A stretch of 64,000 nt of DNA from JAGIBJ01 sp032119595 (GTDB taxonomy: Bacteria; Actinomycetota; Thermoleophilia; Solirubrobacterales; Solirubrobacteraceae). Location of the stretch: contig JAUMBQ010000008.1 of assembly GCA_032119595.1 (NCBI GenBank), positions 186,001 to 250,000 on the forward strand, read 5' to 3'. Below the pieces are notes generated by a model. It was not told where the DNA came from. It worked only from the letters and a program-made list of their open reading frames with translations, and ran no database searches. The position numbers and the translations under genes are program-made. Positions 30,592 to 38,364 of this stretch are shown here, one piece after another (the first letter of the stretch is position 1; every line of letters begins with the position of its first letter).

Positions 30592-31656
30592 TCAGGCGGC
30601 GACGTCGAGGCCCGCGCGCTGGGCCGCCGTGGGCTGCGCCGGGTCGTGAGCCAGGACCACTTCAAGCGCGGCGATGGCGACCGCGAGCTGCGCGTGGGTT
30701 GGCTCGCGGGTCGTCATGCGCTGAAGCTGCATGCCCGGCCAGATGAGGATTCGGGCCAGGGGTAGATCGCGGTTGCGGCCCATCCATTTGATGGCCTCGA
30801 AGGCGAGCCCGGCGACGAGCGGAATGCCGACGACGCGCGACAGCAAGAGCCACCCGAGCGGCAGGCTCCCGAGCGGCGCGAAGACGACGATCGACACGAT
30901 CATCACGATGAGCATGAAGCTGGTGCCGCAGCGCGGATGAAGGCGACTGAAGGTGGAAGCGTTCTCGGGGGTAAGGGGTTGGCCGGCCTCGAGGCACGCG
31001 ATCGACTGGTGCTCGGCGCCGTGGTACTGAAACACGCGCTGGAGGTGGGCCATGCGCGAGACGAGCCATAGGTAGCCGACGAAGATCGAGAGCCGGACGA
31101 CCTTCTCGATCACGACAAACGTGAGGCCGTCGTCGACGCGGCTTCCGCCGATCACCTTGACGAGGGCGGCCGGCAGGAGGAAGAACAGACCGACCGCGAG
31201 CGACAGGCCGGCGATGATCGTGAGGACCCAGGCGATGCCCGTGAGTGGCTTTTGGTCACCATCCGGCGTCTGCGCGTTGGCGGAGATCCCTAGGGCGCGA
31301 ACGCCGACCCCCATCGATTCCACGAGCGCGACCGCACCGCGAATAATCGGGTAGCGCAGGACGCGATGGCGAGCGAGGACCGACTCGAATGGTTCGTGGG
31401 TGACGGAGATGCCGCCAGGGTCAGTCGGATGGGTGTCCGGCAGGCGGACGGCAACGGCCCAGTTCTTGACGCCGCGCATCATCACACCTTCCAGGACGGC
31501 CTGCCCGCCGATGGGCAGGTCCTGTGGCTTGCCTGGCGCAGGTCGCCTTGCCGCTCCTCCTCTCGCCGCCACCTGGTCCGGGCTGCCGACTGAGGTGGGC
31601 CGCCTTGGCGCCTCGGAAGGGGCGGCATGGGCAGTGATTGGGCGAAAGCGGGGCAC
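30592..31656 (-). CDS. DUF1385 (YqhQ-like) membrane protein
   Basis: 354 residues from the GTG at 31656, though a start nearer IGGQAVLEGVMMRG is also possible because family members usually begin there. The motifs GGQAVLEGVMMRG, QYHGAEHQSIACLEAG, and HPRCGTSFMLIV are diagnostic. Three to five membrane helices follow the first soluble part. The function is unknown. The gene is widely found beside rpmE and prfA, as here. The His/Cys-bearing motifs hint at metal binding, but that is speculation. Confidence 0.85.
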   Translation of the reverse strand: MPRFRPITAHAAPSEAPRRPTSVGSPDQVAARGGAARRPAPGKPQDLPIGGQAVLEGVMMRGVKNWAVAVRLPDTHPTDPGGISVTHEPFESVLARHRVLRYPIIRGAVALVESMGVGVRALGISANAQTPDGDQKPLTGIAWVLTIIAGLSLAVGLFFLLPAALVKVIGGSRVDDGLTFVVIEKVVRLSIFVGYLWLVSRMAHLQRVFQYHGAEHQSIACLEAGQPLTPENASTFSRLHPRCGTSFMLIVMIVSIVVFAPLGSLPLGWLLLSRVVGIPLVAGLAFEAIKWMGRNRDLPLARILIWPGMQLQRMTTREPTHAQLAVAIAALEVVLAHDPAQPTAAQRAGLDVAA

Positions 31657-31756
31657 GGGAGCGGAGCGACCACCTGGGCGGTCACCGAGGTGATCGGTTC
31701 AGCGTGCCCGCATCTGCACCGTGAGCAAGCCGGAGGGGACGGCTGTCCTACGAAAA

Positions 31757-31779
31757 AGCGCGCCCACATGGGGCGCGCT
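31757..31779 (-). terminator. Second terminator downstream of rpmE
   Basis: A perfect 9-bp stem (AGCGCGCCC/GGGCGCGCT) with a 5-nt loop. On the minus strand it runs into TTTTTCG. It lies directly after the larger hairpin at 31792-31841. Confidence 0.8.
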
Positions 31780-31791
31780 CAGTCAAAAAAC

Positions 31792-31841
31792 GCTCAGGAG
31801 CGGTGCGCGCCCGGATCAGCGGGGCGCGCACCATCCTGAGC
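31792..31841 (-). terminator. First terminator downstream of rpmE
   Basis: Long stem: GCTCAGGA with TCCTGAGC, then GGTGCGCGCCC with GGGCGCGCACC, interrupted by a small 2-by-1 internal bulge. On the minus strand it is followed closely by GTTTTTTGAC. It is 12 bp past the rpmE stop, forming a tandem terminator with 31757-31779. Confidence 0.88.
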
Positions 31842-31853
31842 AAGTGGAGGTGG

Positions 31854-32147
31854 TTAGGCGGCCGTCTCGGCGTCGGGTGCGGGTGCGTCCGGAGTCGGAG
31901 CGGCATCGCCGGCGCCAGCCTCGGCGGACTTGACCGGCGTGCTGCCCTTGGCAGCAGCGGCACGGCGACGGAAGCGCTCGACGCGGCCGCCCGTGTCCAT
32001 GAGCTTCTGCTTGCCCGTGTAGAACGGGTGGCACTGGGAGCAGATCTCGACGCTGAGGACAGGCGAGGTCGACCGGGTCGTGAAAGCGTTGCCGCAGGTG
32101 CAGGTGACCTGTGCTTCGACGTAGTCGGGATGGATCTCGGTCTTCAT
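31854..32147 (-). CDS. rpmE: 50S ribosomal protein L31, zinc-type
   Basis: 97 residues. The body (1-~65) has the zinc ligands in VTCTCGN and ICSQCHPFYTG, so this is the zinc-binding (C+) form, with the KQKLMDTGGRVERFRRR rRNA-binding stretch. The last ~30 residues are an Ala/Pro/Asp-rich acidic tail absent from typical L31. It is followed by two tandem U-tract terminators, so it is transcribed largely apart from the downstream block. The CxC...CxxC form is usually replaced by a zinc-free paralogue under zinc starvation; none is visible here. Confidence 0.95.
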   Translation of the reverse strand: MKTEIHPDYVEAQVTCTCGNAFTTRSTSPVLSVEICSQCHPFYTGKQKLMDTGGRVERFRRRAAAAKGSTPVKSAEAGAGDAAPTPDAPAPDAETAA

Positions 32148-32223
32148 GACGTGGCTCTTCTGGTTGCGTGAGGGCGCCGCGGACTTTGCCGGAGCGCCTG
32201 GCGGTCCATCAGTCTAGCGGGGT

Positions 32224-33045
32224 TCAGCGCCGCTGACGGTTCCCCGGCTCGGAGGACTCGCAGTCGATCGTCGTCGACTGCTCCGCCGTCAGTTCCGTGA
32301 TGTCGGTGAGGGCAAGCTGCACGGTGATGTAGAGCTGGCCCGGGCAGGTCGCGAGCGGCGCGACGACCTTGCTGGTCTCGCCGCCCTTGAGCTGCTCGAC
32401 GGTGGCCGACGCCAGCTGCTGACGCGTCACCGCGTCGTAAATGGTGACGACACCCTCGTCGGTGGTCGGAAGGCGCCCAGCGTTGCGGACGGAGACGGAG
32501 ATCTCGTGACCCCCACCGTCGGCAAGCACGTCGACGACCTTCGCCAGCCGGAGCGTGGCGGTGAACAGCGGTTGGGTGCAGGGCACGTAGCGGCGGGCGG
32601 TCTTGGTGACGACCTTGTCGCCCTCGCCGAGCCCCCGAGCATCGACGACCACGCGGTATTGGACCCCTTCCGCCAGCCCGTTAATGGTCTTGGTGTACCG
32701 CAGGCCGGCGCGGCCGGGCTGCCCGTTCTCCCAGCCCCCGAGACCACTCTTGGCCGAGCCTGGCACGGACTTCCACTTCGCTTTGAAGTCGGCGCGCTGC
32801 TGGATGGAGAACTTCATGCTCACCCGGGCGCCGTCGCCGTCGAGGATCGCGCTGGCGACGACGGTCGCGCTGCGTTCGTCGACGGTCGGACCGATCGCGC
32901 ACACCTTCGACTCAACGGTGAGCGCGGGCGCAGGGCCTTTCGTGGCGATTCGGGCGTGCGCGTCGGGCGCGAGGCCGCCGACGATCGCGAGCGAGAGGGC
33001 CGCGATGGCGGAGGCAAAAGGTGTGATGAGGCGAAGGGGCAGCAT
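32224..33045 (-). CDS. Secreted protein with CARDB/fibronectin-like domains
   Basis: The ATG at 33045 gives 273 residues with a signal peptide (ITPFASAIAALSLAIVGG, cleavage probably after AHA). A first beta-rich domain ends with the fibronectin-type GLAEGVQYRVVVDARG. A second resembles CARDB/APHP adhesion modules (VSVRNAGRLPTTDEGVVTIYD ... LKGGETSKVV). Four Cys could form disulfides. The function is unknown, probably cell-surface binding. It lies after the ETF-QO gene on the same strand but is separated from it by a hairpin, so it is likely transcribed separately. Confidence 0.7.
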   Translation of the reverse strand: MLPLRLITPFASAIAALSLAIVGGLAPDAHARIATKGPAPALTVESKVCAIGPTVDERSATVVASAILDGDGARVSMKFSIQQRADFKAKWKSVPGSAKSGLGGWENGQPGRAGLRYTKTINGLAEGVQYRVVVDARGLGEGDKVVTKTARRYVPCTQPLFTATLRLAKVVDVLADGGGHEISVSVRNAGRLPTTDEGVVTIYDAVTRQQLASATVEQLKGGETSKVVAPLATCPGQLYITVQLALTDITELTAEQSTTIDCESSEPGNRQRR

Positions 33046-33142
33046 ACGAGCGGGGATCGGGGGAATCGTAGTCTGGAACACCGTCCAGCCCAAAGGGTTG
33101 CGGTGGTTGGCCGCGAAGTTTCCGCGGCCCTGAACGACCGAA

Positions 33143-33166
33143 GCCCGGAACCTCACGGTCCCGGGC
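33143..33166 (-). terminator. Hairpin terminator of the ETF operon
   Basis: GCCCGG/CCGGGC outer and ACC/GGT inner pairs with one A-C mismatch and a TCAC loop. The minus-strand tail is TTCGGTCGTTCAGGGCC, not a U-tract. The same tail type follows flagellin terminators. Confidence 0.6.
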
Positions 33167-33191
33167 CTCAGACGATCAACTGATGGGTGGG

Positions 33192-34922
33192 TTACACGAC
33201 CTGGTAGGCCGGGCCGTCGCCACCTTCTGGCGGGGTGAGGCGGCCGCCTCGGGCGGTGATGGCACCGCACTGGACGCAGTTGGTGTAGTTGACGATGACG
33301 TCGACGTTGCCGGTCTCCGGGGCGTCTTCCGGGATCTCGTAGACGCCGGCGGGGCACATCCACTTCCACGTCTCGGCGACTTCGCGGGCGACGTTCTTCT
33401 CGATCCGGATGTGGCTCGGGGCGTCGTCGCGGGTCATGTTGCCGGTGATGAACACCGACGAGAGCTTGTCGAACGTGTACTTGCCGTCGGGCTTGGGGTA
33501 CAGGTCCGAAGCGGGCTTCTTCGGGATCGACTGCACGACCTCGGCGTCGCGGTGGTTGCTCTTGCGACCACCGGGCACCTTGCCCTTGGAAATGATGTCC
33601 AGCCCGGCCTTAGCGAGGTTGAACGGCATCGACGAGCCGCCGACGAGCTGCATGTTGTTACGGACCTGGAAGAGGCGCTTGCCGACGATGTCGGAGTCGG
33701 CGATGGCCTTCTCGTAGGACGTCATGTCCTTCTGGCCCTTCTTCAGCGACGCGTAGATCTCTTCCGCGGCGATTATGCCGGACTGGATCGCCATGTGGAC
33801 GCCCTTGAGCGACGCCATGTCGATCATGCCGCCGGACTCACCGACGAGCACCGCACCGGGCATCGAGAGCTTCGGCTGCGACCAGAAGCCGCCGCCCTGG
33901 ATCGCCTTGGCGCCCCAGGCGGTGCGCTCGCCGCCTTCGAGGATGCCCTTCAGCTTCGGGTGCTGCTTGACCGTCTGGAGCATGTCGTGGGCCGACACGG
34001 TCGCGTCGGGCGTCGACAGCGGCACGACGATGCCGATCGAGACGAGGTTCTCGCCGTACGGGTAGACCCAGCCGCCGATGCCCGTCTCGTGCCACTTGGC
34101 GTTGGAGCGGCCCGGCCAGCCGAAGAAGTGGACGACTTTGTCCCACTGCTCGGTGGTCTTCCAGACCTCTTTGGCGCCGAGCTTCCAGACCGGCGGCTCC
34201 TTGCCTTCGGACAGGTTGAAGCGCTGGATGGCGGCACCGGTGAGGTGGCCCCAGTTGCCTTCGGCGAGGACGGTCGCGCGGGCGTGGACTTCCATGCCGG
34301 GCTCGAAGTTGCCGAGCTCCTGGCCTTCCTTGCCGCGGCCCTTGTCGCCCGTAACGACGCCGGCGACGGCGTCGTCCTTGACGAGCAGCTTGGCGGCTGC
34401 CGTCTCGGTGAGGATGTAGGCGCCGGCCTCTTCGGCCTTCTCGGCCATCCAGCGGCAAAGCTGGCTGATCGAGGTGACGTAGTTGCCCTCGTTCTTGAAG
34501 TTCGGGGGCGTCGGACCGGGGAGGTTGATCCCGCGGTTCTCATCGAGCAGCCACCAGACGGCGTCCTTCTCGTTGACGTGCCGGATCGCCGGAAGCGCCT
34601 CGAGGTCTTCGTCGGGGAAGAGCTCCTTGAGCGGACCCGGCTTCATCACGGCGCCGGACAGGTTGTGTCCGCCGCATGACTTCGCCTTCTCGATGACGGC
34701 GACCGGCACCTCACCGAGCTGCTCCATCAGCTCCTCGTCGTCGGCGAGGAGCTGAAGGAGGCGGTTGGCTGCGGCCAGACCGGCCGGCCCACCACCGACG
34801 ATCGCGACGCCGACCTCGATCGCCTCGTCCTCGCCCGCCTCAGGGGCAGCGATGAACTCGTTGATCGGGTCGACCGGCGGCGGGAATTCTGCCGGTGCGT
34901 GTCCGTTGGTGGTGGCGGCCAT
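33192..34922 (-). CDS. Electron transfer flavoprotein-quinone oxidoreductase
   Basis: 576 residues. Passes electrons from reduced ETF to the membrane quinone pool. FAD-binding VAIVGGGPAGLAAANRLLQ is at ~38-56. Family motifs include KSCGGHNLSGAV, WLLDENRGINLP, GWPGRSNAKW and LVGESGGMIDMASLKGVH. The C-terminal iron-sulfur domain has MCPAGVYEI and NCVQC, but the third Cys of the usual CxxCxxC is replaced: the sequence reads CVQCGAITARGG. So only three of the four classical [4Fe-4S] ligands are seen. It is third in the etfB-etfA-ETF-QO operon. Confidence 0.93.
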   Translation of the reverse strand: MAATTNGHAPAEFPPPVDPINEFIAAPEAGEDEAIEVGVAIVGGGPAGLAAANRLLQLLADDEELMEQLGEVPVAVIEKAKSCGGHNLSGAVMKPGPLKELFPDEDLEALPAIRHVNEKDAVWWLLDENRGINLPGPTPPNFKNEGNYVTSISQLCRWMAEKAEEAGAYILTETAAAKLLVKDDAVAGVVTGDKGRGKEGQELGNFEPGMEVHARATVLAEGNWGHLTGAAIQRFNLSEGKEPPVWKLGAKEVWKTTEQWDKVVHFFGWPGRSNAKWHETGIGGWVYPYGENLVSIGIVVPLSTPDATVSAHDMLQTVKQHPKLKGILEGGERTAWGAKAIQGGGFWSQPKLSMPGAVLVGESGGMIDMASLKGVHMAIQSGIIAAEEIYASLKKGQKDMTSYEKAIADSDIVGKRLFQVRNNMQLVGGSSMPFNLAKAGLDIISKGKVPGGRKSNHRDAEVVQSIPKKPASDLYPKPDGKYTFDKLSSVFITGNMTRDDAPSHIRIEKNVAREVAETWKWMCPAGVYEIPEDAPETGNVDVIVNYTNCVQCGAITARGGRLTPPEGGDGPAYQVV

Positions 34923-34968
34923 GTGTCTGGTCCTTGCGATGCGGTTAGAGGGTGACGGCGGGTGCCGT

Positions 34969-35940
34969 TCAGCCCTTCTTGGCCTTGATGGCCTCGGTCA
35001 GAGCCGGGGCGATCTTGTGGAGGTCTCCGATGACGCCGAAGTCGGCGAACTCGAAGATCGGTGCGTTCTCGTCCTTGTTGATCGCGAGCACGTTCTCGGA
35101 CGACTGCATGCCGACCTTGTGCTGGATCGCGCCCGACACGCCGAGACCGACGTAGAGCTTCGGAGCGACGGTCTTGCCGGTCTGGCCGACCTGGCCCGCG
35201 TACGGGAACCAGCCGGCGTCAACCACGGCGCGCGTAGCGGCGACGGCGGAGTTGCCGCCGAACGCTGCGGCGAGCGAGTCGGCCACCGAGAAGTTCTCGG
35301 CGGTACCGAGGCCGCGGCCACCGGTGACGAGGATCGACGCGTCTTCGATGTTGACGTCGGCGCCGCGGGCTTCGCCACGGACCTTGAGGGTCACCTGGCC
35401 GGCAGCAGCACCGATCGGGGCGTCGAACGCCTCGACGGAGGCGGTGCCACCGGTCTCCTTGACCTCGAACGCGTTCGTCCGGGCGACGATGACGCCCTTG
35501 GACTTGTAGTTCGAGTGCGAGAGGAGCGTGTCGCCGAAGATCGGACGCTCGGCGACGAGCTTGCCGCCGTCGACCTTGATGTCGGTCACTTCGACCGTGA
35601 CGCCGCCACCGATGCGGGCCGCGAGGCCAGCGCCGATCTCGAAGCCGAGGAGGCCACCGCCGAAGAGGACCCAGTCGTAGCCCTTGGCTTCGACGAGGGC
35701 CGCGATGCCATCAATGGCGGTCGCGGCAATGCCCTCAGGGGCGTTGATCGTGAAGACCTTGGTGGCACCAACGGCGCCGGCCTGCTGGGCCAGCTCGTCG
35801 GTGAGGTCGGTGCCGACGAGGACCGCGTGGGCCTCGCCGCCGAGCTCGCCAGCAAGGCGTGCAGCCTCGCTAATCGCGCCCTTGGAGTTCTTGTTGACCT
35901 GACCCTCGTGGGCGAGGGCGTAAACCAGAATGTCAGCCAT
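34969..35940 (-). CDS. etfA: Electron transfer flavoprotein alpha subunit
   Basis: 323 residues. The C-terminal FAD domain shows GGRGLGTAENFSVADSLAAA, then GQVGQTGKTVAPKLYVGLGVSGAIQH and SENVLAINKDENAPIF, the standard ETF-alpha series. It pairs with EtfB to accept electrons from acyl-CoA dehydrogenases and related enzymes. It is 15 bp downstream of etfB. Confidence 0.97.
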   Translation of the reverse strand: MADILVYALAHEGQVNKNSKGAISEAARLAGELGGEAHAVLVGTDLTDELAQQAGAVGATKVFTINAPEGIAATAIDGIAALVEAKGYDWVLFGGGLLGFEIGAGLAARIGGGVTVEVTDIKVDGGKLVAERPIFGDTLLSHSNYKSKGVIVARTNAFEVKETGGTASVEAFDAPIGAAAGQVTLKVRGEARGADVNIEDASILVTGGRGLGTAENFSVADSLAAAFGGNSAVAATRAVVDAGWFPYAGQVGQTGKTVAPKLYVGLGVSGAIQHKVGMQSSENVLAINKDENAPIFEFADFGVIGDLHKIAPALTEAIKAKKG

Positions 35941-35955
35941 GTTCTTTCCCTTCCC

Positions 35956-36744
35956 TTAGACGAGCTTGCGCTCGTCGAGCCAAGCGACGATCTGCTCAAC
36001 CGTGGCGGCAGTGTCCTCGTCGGTGATGATCGTGCCGCCGGACTTGGAAGCCGGCTTCTGGAAGTCGGAGCAGTCGACGCCGGAGCCGGCGGTGCCGACC
36101 TTGCCCGCGTCGATGCCAGCGTCAGCCAGCGTGAGCTTCTCGACGGGCTTCTTCTTCGCGCCCATGATCGCCTTGAGCGACGGGTACCGCGGCTCGTTGA
36201 TGGCGTCGCCGACGGAGATGATCGCCGGGAGCTTGACTTCGACGGTGTCGTAGCCGTACTCGGCCTGGCGCTCGGCGGTGATGACATCACCGGCGAGGTC
36301 GAGCTTGACGACCTGGCTCAGCGCAGGCTGACCCAGGAACTCGCCAACGACGGAGCCGACGGCGTACGAGCCGCCGTCGTCGCTCTGCTGGCCCAGGAGG
36401 ACCAGCTCAGGCGACTCGCGCTTGATGAGCTCGGCGAGGGCGTAGCCCGTGGCGACCACGTCGGAGCCGGCGAGGCCGGCATCGGACAGGTGGATCGAGC
36501 GGTCGGCGCCACGCGAAACGGCACCCTGAAGGGTGCGCGACGCGCTGTCCGGACCAACGGTCACGGCGACGATCTCAGAGACGTCAGCGCCGTTCTCCTT
36601 GATCTGGACCGCAGCCTCAAGGGCGTGCGTGTCGTAGGGGTTGAGGGCCTTCTCACCGCTGCGGTCGATCTGACCGGTGGCGGGATCGATGGTCTTCTCG
36701 ACGGCGGCGTCGGGAACCTCTTTGACCAGGACCAAGATCTTCAA
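35956..36744 (-). CDS. etfB: Electron transfer flavoprotein beta subunit
   Basis: 262 residues from a TTG at 36744. No ATG or GTG fits: the family N-terminus MKILVLVKEVPD begins exactly at this TTG, and AAGGA lies about 9-10 nt upstream. NPYDTHALEAAVQIKE, VTVGPDSASRTL, LLGQQSDDGGSYAVG and the ETF-beta signature around VKLPAIISVGDAINEPRYPSLKAIMGAKKKP are clear. It is first in the ETF operon. The weak initiation codon could set EtfB synthesis; EtfA has a normal ATG. Confidence 0.95.
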   Translation of the reverse strand: MKILVLVKEVPDAAVEKTIDPATGQIDRSGEKALNPYDTHALEAAVQIKENGADVSEIVAVTVGPDSASRTLQGAVSRGADRSIHLSDAGLAGSDVVATGYALAELIKRESPELVLLGQQSDDGGSYAVGSVVGEFLGQPALSQVVKLDLAGDVITAERQAEYGYDTVEVKLPAIISVGDAINEPRYPSLKAIMGAKKKPVEKLTLADAGIDAGKVGTAGSGVDCSDFQKPASKSGGTIITDEDTAATVEQIVAWLDERKLV

Positions 36745-36817
36745 AGCGGATCTTCCTTCTTGGGGGCGGGGCTTAGTGGCGCGGTGCGGGGCGTGAGAGC
36801 AGTCCGGAAAGAACTGC

Positions 36818-37231
36818 TCACACGCCCCGTACGTTGCCGCGAATGAAATCGATGATGTCCTGGGTCGGGGACCCAGGGGTGAAGACTGCGGAGACGCCGC
36901 GCTGCTTGAGCTCGGGGATGTCGTCACCCGGGATGGTGCCGCCGACGGTGACGAGCACGTCGCTCGCGCCCTCGGCCGCGAGCAGCTCGACGACCTTCGG
37001 GACCAGCGTCATGTGCGCGCCGGAGAGGATCGACAGGCCAACGGCGTCGGCGTCCTCTTGGATCACGGTCTCGACGATCTGCTGGGGCGTCTGGTGGAGG
37101 CCGGTGTAGATGACTTCCATGCCGGCGTCACGCAAGGCGCGCGCGACGATCTTGGCCCCACGGTCGTGTCCGTCGAGGCCAGGCTTGGCGACGACGACGC
37201 GGATCTTGCGGCTGGCGGTGGTTTCGCTCAT
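36818..37231 (-). CDS. Stand-alone cobalamin-binding subunit (methylmalonyl-CoA mutase C-terminal type)
   Basis: 137 residues from the ATG at 37231. The base-off/His-on B12 motif is complete: DGHDRGAK (axial His), LSILSGAH, and GGTIPGDD. This is the small domain of acyl-CoA mutases encoded on its own, so it must pair with a separate catalytic subunit (methylmalonyl- or isobutyryl-CoA mutase type) located outside the window. It lies just upstream of etfB on the same strand, with a 73-bp gap, beside other acyl-CoA genes. Confidence 0.88.
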   Translation of the reverse strand: MSETTASRKIRVVVAKPGLDGHDRGAKIVARALRDAGMEVIYTGLHQTPQQIVETVIQEDADAVGLSILSGAHMTLVPKVVELLAAEGASDVLVTVGGTIPGDDIPELKQRGVSAVFTPGSPTQDIIDFIRGNVRGV

Positions 37232-37409
37232 GGGAGATCGTGCCTCGCGCAAGCACGACGGGCGCGCGAGAGGCCCGCGGATCCTACCTGCCGTAGCTAC
37301 GCTGGCGTCGGCTCGTTGCTGAGCAGGCGTCAGAGCCGCCGTCATCGGGCTCGGGCGCCCAGGTCCGACCGGCGTCTTCGGGCGCCGCCTACCCGCCGCG
37401 CCGCGGTGC

Positions 37410-38258
37410 TCAGGCGGTCTTGCTCGCTCGCCGCACGGCTTGCAGCGCGCCGGCCCCCAGGACGACCGCCGCCAGGCCGGAGAGCACCAGCGACGCGCGG
37501 CGACCAAGGTGATCGAGCGAGAGGATCTCCCAGCCTTCCGAGACCGCGATCGCGCGCAAAGCCCGGTCGGGGTTCACCGCGACCGGGCGCCCGACGGCGC
37601 GGAGCATCGGCAGATCGGAGATCGAGTCGCTGTAGGCCGTGGAGCGGGCGAGATCAAGGTCGTGCTCGGCCGCGAGGTCAAGCATCGCGCCGACCTTGCC
37701 TTCGCCGTAGATGAAGGGTCCGCCCGGCTTGCCCGTGTAGCGGCCGTCGACGATCTCCGATCGCGTCCCGATCGCGCCGTCCAGCTCCAGGGCTTCGGCC
37801 AGGAGATCCGCAAACTCCTGGCTGGAGGCCGTGATGAGGTAGACGATCTCCCCCGCGCGCTGGTGCGCGTGGGCGCGCGCCAGCACCTCCGGGTAGATCC
37901 GCGGCAGGACCCGGTCCATCACGGCACTGGCGATGGCTTCAAGCTCGTCGGTGTGGACGTTGGTGACGTACCCCGCTACGCGGGAACGGACCGCGTCGGT
38001 CGTCGCGTCGTCGAGACCCCAGAGCCGGAACCGGGCCGACACCCAGGTGTCGCGCAGGAGCTGCGGCTTGCTGACGATGCCGGCTCGCGCCATCTCGACC
38101 AAGATCGAGAAGCCGCTGGAGCCCGAGACGAGGGTGCGGTCAAGGTCAAAGAACGCGGCCGTGCGCTGGCGCGTGGCGGGGTCGCCGCTTTCGACGTGCG
38201 GATCGATCGGGCTGAGTTGGGTCACGGGGTCCTGTGGCGAGGGCGTCTTGAGGGGCAT
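37410..38258 (-). CDS. HAD-IB family phosphatase with C-terminal membrane helix
   Basis: 282 residues. HAD motif I is FFDLDRTLVSG, motif II TASSQEF, motif III a Lys in GEGKVGAML, and motif IV YSDSISDLPML; the arrangement is subfamily IB (SerB-like). A hydrophobic segment near the C-terminus (SLVLSGLAAVVLGAGALQAV) may anchor it to the membrane. Similar actinobacterial proteins are annotated as HAD-IB hydrolases of unknown substrate. Phospholipid or serine phosphate are both possible. Confidence 0.85.
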   Translation of the reverse strand: MPLKTPSPQDPVTQLSPIDPHVESGDPATRQRTAAFFDLDRTLVSGSSGFSILVEMARAGIVSKPQLLRDTWVSARFRLWGLDDATTDAVRSRVAGYVTNVHTDELEAIASAVMDRVLPRIYPEVLARAHAHQRAGEIVYLITASSQEFADLLAEALELDGAIGTRSEIVDGRYTGKPGGPFIYGEGKVGAMLDLAAEHDLDLARSTAYSDSISDLPMLRAVGRPVAVNPDRALRAIAVSEGWEILSLDHLGRRASLVLSGLAAVVLGAGALQAVRRASKTA

Positions 38259-38295
38259 TCGCGGTCGGTGTGGCCACGCCTTCCCCTAGATACGC

Positions 38296-38339
38296 GAAAG
38301 CGCGCGGCCCGGCTCATGATGGCCGGTCCGCGCGCTTTC
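38296..38339. terminator. Hairpin downstream of the thiolase gene
   Basis: An 18-bp stem with one mismatch between 38296-38313 and 38322-38339, 8-nt loop. Arms end in GAAAG/CTTTC so a short U-run lies within the stem. Lies 26 bp past the thiolase stop on the minus strand. Confidence 0.7.
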
Positions 38340-38364
38340 ATGCGCAACTTGGTGTCTGGCTCGA

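Noticed and set aside
34765..36846. 693-codon plus-strand open frame across etfA/etfB
   Set aside because: It crosses two real genes and their gap in antisense, with no recognisable domain.
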